From NCBI RefSeq assembly GCF_003234795.2, contig NZ_CP126268.1:2604001-2668000 (forward strand): DNA of 64,000 nucleotides, read 5' to 3'. The notes below the pieces were generated by a model. The model saw only the letters and a program-made list of their open reading frames with translations, did no database searches and was not told the DNA's origin. A program made the position numbers and the translations under genes. Positions 59,582 to 64,000 of the stretch are shown in pieces. Each line of letters opens with the position of its first letter. Positions within the stretch are counted from its first letter, which is position 1. This stretch comes from Curtobacterium sp. MCLR17_032 (GTDB lineage Bacteria > Actinomycetota > Actinomycetes > Actinomycetales > Microbacteriaceae).

Positions 59582-60553
59582 TTTGGCCTTGAACACGGCG
59601 TACAGGACCGCGGCGAACAGCACCATCGCCAGGATCGAGAGCGGGTAGCCCCAGGTCCACGACAGCTCGGGCATGTGTGTGAAGTTCATGCCGTAGATCG
59701 CCGCGATGAGGGTCGGGGCGAACAGGATCGCCGCCCAGCCGGAGATCCGTTTCGTGTCGTCGTTCTGCTTCTGCGCGGCCAGGGTCGAGTCGACCGTCAG
59801 CGCGTTCTGCAGCAGCTGCCGGAAGGTGTCCAGGCGCTCGACGACCCGGATGGCGTGGTCCAGCACGTCACGGAAGCGTCGCTGCAGCTCGACCGGCAGG
59901 TGGTACTTCTCGGCGCCGCGGTGCAGGTCCTCGATCATCCGGATGAGCGGTCGCGCTGCCCGCTGGAAGTCGACGACCTCGCCGAACAGTTCGTAGACGC
60001 GGCGGGACACCCCGGCGGAACCGGAGAACAGCTGTCCCTCGATCTGGTTGATGTCCTCCTCGAGGCCGTCGATGACCGGGCGGTAGTCGTCCACGATCGA
60101 GTCCATCAGCGCCCAGAGCTGCGCCTGCGACCCGGCGGTGACCAGGCCGGGCTTGCCGCTCATCCGCTGCAGCGCGCGCGGGACGGTGCCCGGGCCGCGC
60201 GGGTCGGCCTGCACGACGGCCAGGAAGAAGTCCTGACCGACGAAGGCGTGTACCTCGCCGAACTCCACCTCTTCCTCGGCGTCGCGGTACACGGCGGGCT
60301 TCAGCACGGCGAAGAGGGTCGAGCCGTACCGTTCGAGCTTCGGACGCTGGTGCCCCTCGGCAGAGTCCTCGACCGCCAGCTCGTGCAGCCCCAGGGCGAC
60401 GGCGACGTCCCCGAGCTCGACCGCGTCCGGCCGGTCGAGCACGATGCACGCGGAGGCTCCGTGCTCCTCGATCATCCGGAAGCTGTCGTCGAGCGAGTGG
60501 CTCGCCGTCGGAGCGATGCGGTCCACGTACACGGTGTTCAACTCGACGGTCAC
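59570..60553 (-). CDS. corA: CorA-type magnesium/cobalt transporter
   Basis: 327-aa divalent metal channel. A cytoplasmic alpha/beta domain and long helices (DDYRPVIDGLEEDINQIEGQLF, then YELFGEVVDFQRAARPLIRMIEDL) precede two C-terminal membrane helices. The signature YGMNFTHMPE keeps GMN with a HMPE loop, typical of actinobacterial CorA. GTG start with TACGGT 6 nt upstream. Its end is tandemly duplicated. Confidence 0.93.
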   Translation of the reverse strand: MTVELNTVYVDRIAPTASHSLDDSFRMIEEHGASACIVLDRPDAVELGDVAVALGLHELAVEDSAEGHQRPKLERYGSTLFAVLKPAVYRDAEEEVEFGEVHAFVGQDFFLAVVQADPRGPGTVPRALQRMSGKPGLVTAGSQAQLWALMDSIVDDYRPVIDGLEEDINQIEGQLFSGSAGVSRRVYELFGEVVDFQRAARPLIRMIEDLHRGAEKYHLPVELQRRFRDVLDHAIRVVERLDTFRQLLQNALTVDSTLAAQKQNDDTKRISGWAAILFAPTLIAAIYGMNFTHMPELSWTWGYPLSILAMVLFAAVLYAVFKAKRWF

Positions 60554-60647
60554 GGCACCACCGTACGCACCCTGGGCAACGGGTGGGCGAACGACGGCGG
60601 GAGGGCGTAGCGTCCAGGTCCTCAGCATGCTGACGAAAGGGACGACC

Positions 60648-61445
60648 ATGCGGTGGATGCGGAAGATCGTGATCGCGGTGAGCGCCGTCGTCGCCGTGGT
60701 GGGCTCGTTCATCGGGTCCGGCGCGGCCGGCGGCACCCCGATCGCCGAGGCGGCGGACGGAGCACTGTCGGCCTCCTCGACGGCGATCGCCCCGGGCGGC
60801 CCGGCGTTCGGGATCTGGAGCGTCATCTACGTCGGGCTCATCGCGTTCGCCGTGTGGCAGTTCCTCCCCCGCACCGCCGACCGCGCCCGCCACGACCGGC
60901 TCGCCGTGCCCGCGACACTGTCCCTGCTGCTCAACGCGGCGTGGATCCTGTCCGTGCAGTTCGGGTACCTGTGGCTCAGTGAACCGATCATCGTCGCGCT
61001 GCTCGGCGTGCTCGCCTGGGCCTTCGTCGTCCTGCGGCGTACGCGGCCGTCGGGTCGCCTCGAGTCGCTCATCACCGACGGCACGTTCGGGCTCTACCTC
61101 GGCTGGGTGTGCGTCGCGACGGCGGCGAACACGGCCGCGGTCCTGACGGCTGCGGGCTTCCGCGGGTTCGGGCTCGGGCAGGACGTCTGGGGCGTCGTCG
61201 TCGCGGCGGTCGCCGGTCTGGTCGGAGTCCTCGTCGCCGTGACCGGACGTGGGCGGATCTCGCCGACGCTGTCGCTCGGCTGGGGTCTGGCATGGGTCGC
61301 GGTCGCCCGCCTCGACGGGCCGCTGGTCTCGGTGCCGACCGCCGTCACCGCCGTCGGTGCGACCGTGGTGGTCGTCGTGGTGACGCTCGTGGCCCGTGCG
61401 CGGGCTGGCTGGGCGGCACGTCCGGCCGCACTGCGCGCCGCCTGA
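60648..61445 (+). CDS. Tryptophan-rich sensory protein (TspO/MBR-like)
   Basis: 265-aa membrane protein with about eight hydrophobic segments. The AFGIWSVIYVGLIAFAVWQFLP segment and the later NAAWILSVQFGYLWLSEP region mark it as TspO-like, though longer than classical TspO (about 160 aa). The ATG at 60648 follows AAAGGG; an upstream ATG at 60627 is possible. Ligand and role unknown. Confidence 0.82.
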   Translation: MRWMRKIVIAVSAVVAVVGSFIGSGAAGGTPIAEAADGALSASSTAIAPGGPAFGIWSVIYVGLIAFAVWQFLPRTADRARHDRLAVPATLSLLLNAAWILSVQFGYLWLSEPIIVALLGVLAWAFVVLRRTRPSGRLESLITDGTFGLYLGWVCVATAANTAAVLTAAGFRGFGLGQDVWGVVVAAVAGLVGVLVAVTGRGRISPTLSLGWGLAWVAVARLDGPLVSVPTAVTAVGATVVVVVVTLVARARAGWAARPAALRAA

Positions 61446-61529
61446 CCCGGTCGGGCGAGGCCCGGCGCGGGCGTCGGACCCGGTCGGGAGGCGCGGCCCA
61501 CCCCGCCCCGCCGCCGGACCCCGGCAGGC

Positions 61530-62630
61530 TCAGCGCCCGGCGGCCACCAACCCATGTGCGGCGGCGACGGCCTCGTTCGTGACCCGCCCCGCGTGCGCGT
61601 TGAGGCCGAGGGCGAGAGCCGGGTCCGCGTCGAGCGCCCGCTCCCACCCCTGGTCCGCGATGGCCACGGCGTACGGCAGCGTCGCGTTCGTCAGCGAGAT
61701 CGTGCTGGTGCGGGGTACCGCTCCGGGCATGTTCGCCACGCAGTAGTACACGGCGTCGTGCACGCGGAAGGTCGGGTCGTCGTGCGTGGTCGGCCGCGAG
61801 CCCTCGAAGCACCCGCCCTGGTCGATCGCGATGTCGACCAGCACCGAACCGGCTCGCATGTCGGCGACCATCGCGTCGGTGACGAGCTTCGGCGCCGAGG
61901 CTCCCGGGATCAGCACCGATCCGATGACCAGGTCGGCGTCCGCCACGGCCGCGGCGATGGCGAGCGGGTTCGACCGGAGCGTCGTCACCCGGCCGTCGAA
62001 CCGCGCGTCGAGCGCCCGGAGGCGCGGCAGGCTGATGTCGAAGACGGTCACCTCGGCACCCATCCCGAGGGCGATCGTCGCAGCGTGCTCGCCGGCGACC
62101 CCACCGCCGATCACCACGACTCGGCCCTTCGGCGTCCCCGGGACGCCGCCGAGGAGCAGGCCCCGGCCGCCGTTCGCCCGCATCAGGTGGTGTGCGCCGA
62201 CCTGGGCGGAGAGACGTCCGGCGATCTCCGACATCGGCGACAGCAGCGGCAGCGACCGGTCCGCCAGCTGGACGGTCTCGTAGGCGATCGCGGTCGCGCC
62301 GGACTCGACGAGCGCCGAGGTCAGCGGGCGGTCGGCGGCCAGGTGGAGGTAGGTGAAGAGCACCTGCCCCTCGCGGATCAGCGGGTACTCGGACGCCACG
62401 GGTTCCTTGACCTTGAGCACCATCTCGGCCTGGTCCCAGACCTGGCGGGCCTCCGCCACGACGGTCGCGCCGGCCGCGGTGTACTCGTCGTCGGTGAACG
62501 CCGATCCCGTCCCGGCACCGGCCTGCACGAGCACCTGGTGTCCGTGCATCGTCAGCTCGGCGACCCCGGCGGGGGTGGCGGCGACGCGGAACTCGTTGTT
62601 CTTGATCTCGGTGGGGACGCCGATGCGCAT
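61530..62630 (-). CDS. ald: Alanine dehydrogenase
   Basis: 366-aa NAD-dependent enzyme converting alanine to pyruvate and ammonia. [51 protein letters not shown], the substrate segment YETVQL and the Rossmann motif [13 protein letters not shown] are all present, as is [21 protein letters not shown]. The ATG at 62630 follows AAGGAG. The AraC gene lies upstream on the same strand and may regulate it. Confidence 0.95.
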   Translation of the reverse strand: MRIGVPTEIKNNEFRVAATPAGVAELTMHGHQVLVQAGAGTGSAFTDDEYTAAGATVVAEARQVWDQAEMVLKVKEPVASEYPLIREGQVLFTYLHLAADRPLTSALVESGATAIAYETVQLADRSLPLLSPMSEIAGRLSAQVGAHHLMRANGGRGLLLGGVPGTPKGRVVVIGGGVAGEHAATIALGMGAEVTVFDISLPRLRALDARFDGRVTTLRSNPLAIAAAVADADLVIGSVLIPGASAPKLVTDAMVADMRAGSVLVDIAIDQGGCFEGSRPTTHDDPTFRVHDAVYYCVANMPGAVPRTSTISLTNATLPYAVAIADQGWERALDADPALALGLNAHAGRVTNEAVAAAHGLVAAGR

Positions 62631-62725
62631 GACGGACTCCTTCGTGGGCAGTTGCTCGGTCCCACCATTCAGCCGCGTGTTCGTCATGGCTGGGGTCAGA
62701 CCGAACGATCACCCGTCTCAGCGGA

Positions 62726-62755
62726 GTTCGGTGTCACGGCGTTCGGTACCACGGC
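62726..62755. repeat. 15-nt tandem repeat upstream of ald
   Basis: GTTCGGTGTCACGGC (62726-62740) is followed by GTTCGGTACCACGGC (62741-62755), two mismatches apart. It lies about 100 bp before ald in the ald-AraC gap. Could be paired activator half-sites or another slippage repeat. Confidence 0.6.
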
Positions 62756-62805
62756 GCGTGAGACCGCTCCCACCGAACGCAGCACGGCACGCCGGCCGGC
62801 TGCGA

Positions 62806-63861
62806 TCAGCGACGCAGGCGCGAGCGCAGGGTGTCGCTCGGCAGCTCGCCGAAGCGGGACCGGAACGCGGCCGAGAACCGGCCGAGGTGCCCGAAGCCCC
62901 ACCCGCGGGCGATGTCCGCCACCGAGGTCTCGTCACGCTCGGCCCGCCGCAGGTCCTCGCGCGCACCGTCGAGCCGCACCGAGCGGAGCAGTTCGCCGGG
63001 GGTCTGGTCGAGGTGCCGGCGGAGCGACTGCTGCAACCCGCGCGGGCTGAGGCCGGCGGCCGCGGCGATCTCCGGGGTGCCGATCGGCTCACGCGCGTGG
63101 GCGTGCACGTAGTCGAGCGCACGACGCAGGCGCTGGTGTTCCGGTCCGGTGCCCGAGATTGCGGCACGCCAGGTGCTGCGTCGCGGGAACGCCCGGACGG
63201 CGGCGGTCGCGAAGGCCTCGGCGATGTCCCGGCGGGCGACGGCGGAGAGCTCGTTGTCGACCTGCAGCCACGTCGACGAGTGCCGACGGACGGTCTCCTG
63301 CCAGATGCGCAGTCCCTCGGGGTCGGGTCGCTCGAGCGGTTCGAAGGCGAAGGTCTCGTCGCCGACCAGGTCGGTGAGGAACGTCCGGTCCAGGTGCACG
63401 AGGTTCAGCCCGATGTCACGGTGGTGCAGGTCGTAGACCTCGGACGGCAGGACCATCGGCACCCCCTGCACCAGGTCGACGGAGCGCCCCTTGAACGTGA
63501 TGGTGCTGCTGCCGCTGCGGAGCCACGCGACGATGACGTCGTCGGACTGGCTCTGGCTGCGCAGGTCGACACCGAACCGGGAGGTCCGGAGCGACATCCG
63601 CTCGTCGGTGACCCCGGCGAAGTCCCAGAGCGTGTCCGGGCGGGTGCGTCGGATGACCGGGGCCTTCAGGTCGTAGTCGGCGGTGAAGAACGCCATGGCC
63701 TGGTCGATGTCGGTCCCCGCGAGCCGGCGGTAGGAGCGGGTGTCCTGCCGCGGCACGGCTCGGGGCCGCTCGACGCTGCCGGATCGGCCGACACTGCCGG
63801 ATCGGCCGACACTGCCGGATCCGCGGGCGACGGACGGACCGGCTTCGGGAGAGAGCACCAT
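62806..63861 (-). CDS. AraC family transcriptional regulator
   Basis: 351-aa regulator. Residues about 45-215 form an AraC-binding-like cupin/effector domain (AFFTADYDLKAPVIRR, SQSQSDDVIVAWLRSGSSTITF). The C-terminal double HTH (about 250-350) has EIAAAAGLSPRGLQQSLRRHL and SVADIARGWGFGHLGRFSAAFRSRFGELP. The first 45 residues hold a Ser-Val-Gly-Arg repeat. TACCGT 6 nt before the ATG (leaderless). Possible regulator of ald. Confidence 0.93.
   Translation of the reverse strand: MVLSPEAGPSVARGSGSVGRSGSVGRSGSVERPRAVPRQDTRSYRRLAGTDIDQAMAFFTADYDLKAPVIRRTRPDTLWDFAGVTDERMSLRTSRFGVDLRSQSQSDDVIVAWLRSGSSTITFKGRSVDLVQGVPMVLPSEVYDLHHRDIGLNLVHLDRTFLTDLVGDETFAFEPLERPDPEGLRIWQETVRRHSSTWLQVDNELSAVARRDIAEAFATAAVRAFPRRSTWRAAISGTGPEHQRLRRALDYVHAHAREPIGTPEIAAAAGLSPRGLQQSLRRHLDQTPGELLRSVRLDGAREDLRRAERDETSVADIARGWGFGHLGRFSAAFRSRFGELPSDTLRSRLRR
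63763..63822 (-). repeat. 18-bp tandem repeat at the AraC N-terminus
   Basis: GGATCGGCCGACACTGCC occurs at 63781 and 63799, flanked by diverged copies on both sides (about three in all). In the AraC frame it encodes GSVGRS hexapeptides before the effector domain. Seen directly. Confidence 0.85.
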
Positions 63862-63961
63862 GCTCCGACGGTAGATCAGGCCACCGACATCCTGGCCGGT
63901 CCGTCCGCCCCAGAAGCGGGGACAGGCCCCGGGTTCCCCCGTTCGGCATCCGGCCCCCCGG

Positions 63962-64000
63962 TCAGTTCTGCAGGATCGCCTGCCCCACGCTCTCGTCGAG
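63962..64000 (-). CDS. 3' end of a gene cut by the window edge
   Basis: The minus-strand frame entering from the right edge reads LDESVGQAILQN followed by a stop at 63962-63964. Twelve residues are too few to name a family. An open frame that reaches the edge and ends close to the AraC start fits a real gene end, but chance cannot be excluded. Confidence 0.4.
   Translation of the reverse strand, partial: LDESVGQAILQN

Overview
The window is chromosomal DNA of a very GC-rich actinobacterium. Codon third positions are almost all G or C, GTG starts are common, neighbouring genes often overlap as ATGA or GTGA, and many genes look leaderless, with a TANNNT/CANNNT hexamer 6-7 nt before the start codon. 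The gene content (Asp23 with an ECF sigma factor, SufS-SufU, GH3/GH5/GH36 enzymes, YeiH, excalibur protein, MT0933-type small protein) and the recurring GACGGGAGGC hairpins fit Microbacteriaceae, perhaps Curtobacterium or a relative. That placement is inference. No rRNA, tRNA, CRISPR array, complete insertion sequence, phage or replication origin was seen.

Layout. 0-8.5 kb: housekeeping and orphan genes: a luciferase-like oxidoreductase, an SDR, a small regulator/membrane-protein pair, a TANGO2-like protein, coaBC, a DoxX-like/DUF2071/DUF1810 operon, and GntR and MarR regulators. 8.5-17.7 kb: a secreted transglycosylase-like protein behind a candidate MtrA box, an ECF sigma/Asp23 operon, a MOSC protein, cysK-cysE, a dipeptidase and a YeiH transporter. 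17.7-27.6 kb: an allantoin/ureide catabolic cluster. It has an NCS1 permease, racemase, allantoinase, formamidase-like enzyme, a fused AtzH/HpxZ-like amidase, a PucG-type aminotransferase, an allantoate amidohydrolase and an RpiR regulator, mostly with overlapping ends. 28-34.2 kb: an ABC exporter, a FadR-type regulator, and a proline-iminopeptidase/APC permease/formamidase operon. 34.3-42.6 kb: a VIT1-type metal transporter behind two candidate iron boxes, an SGNH hydrolase, a GNAT, a DszA/NtaA-type monooxygenase, and a GH3/MFS/TetR sugar locus. 42.7-51 kb: an accessory-looking stretch of SDRs with divergent TetR regulators, a tautomerase, VanZ, a TetR remnant, and a VOC/MarR pair with a duplicated palindromic operator. 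51-64 kb: hydrolase, GH5, sufS-sufU, ClC, GH36, CorA, TspO-like, alanine dehydrogenase, AraC, and the tail of one more gene at the right edge.

How the genes work together. The best-defined module is ureide use: import, racemisation and ring opening of allantoin, then allantoate to ureidoglycine, then PucG-type transamination that would give oxalurate, with the formamidase and the AtzH/HpxZ-amidase fusion as candidates for downstream amide hydrolysis. A second formamidase paralogue sits in a separate amino-acid/peptide operon. Several regulator-target pairs have visible operators: TetR/SDR at 47.65 kb, MarR/VOC at 50.5 kb, TetR/MFS-GH3 at 41.97 kb.

The most unusual feature is the density of short tandem duplications, many with an 18-nt period. 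Several copy the last codons and the stop codon of a gene into its 3' flank. Others lie in frame in linkers or protein ends. There is also a 116-bp tetranucleotide tract between the dipeptidase and cysK. A 70-bp two-palindrome hairpin element at 27.74-27.81 kb is unexplained.
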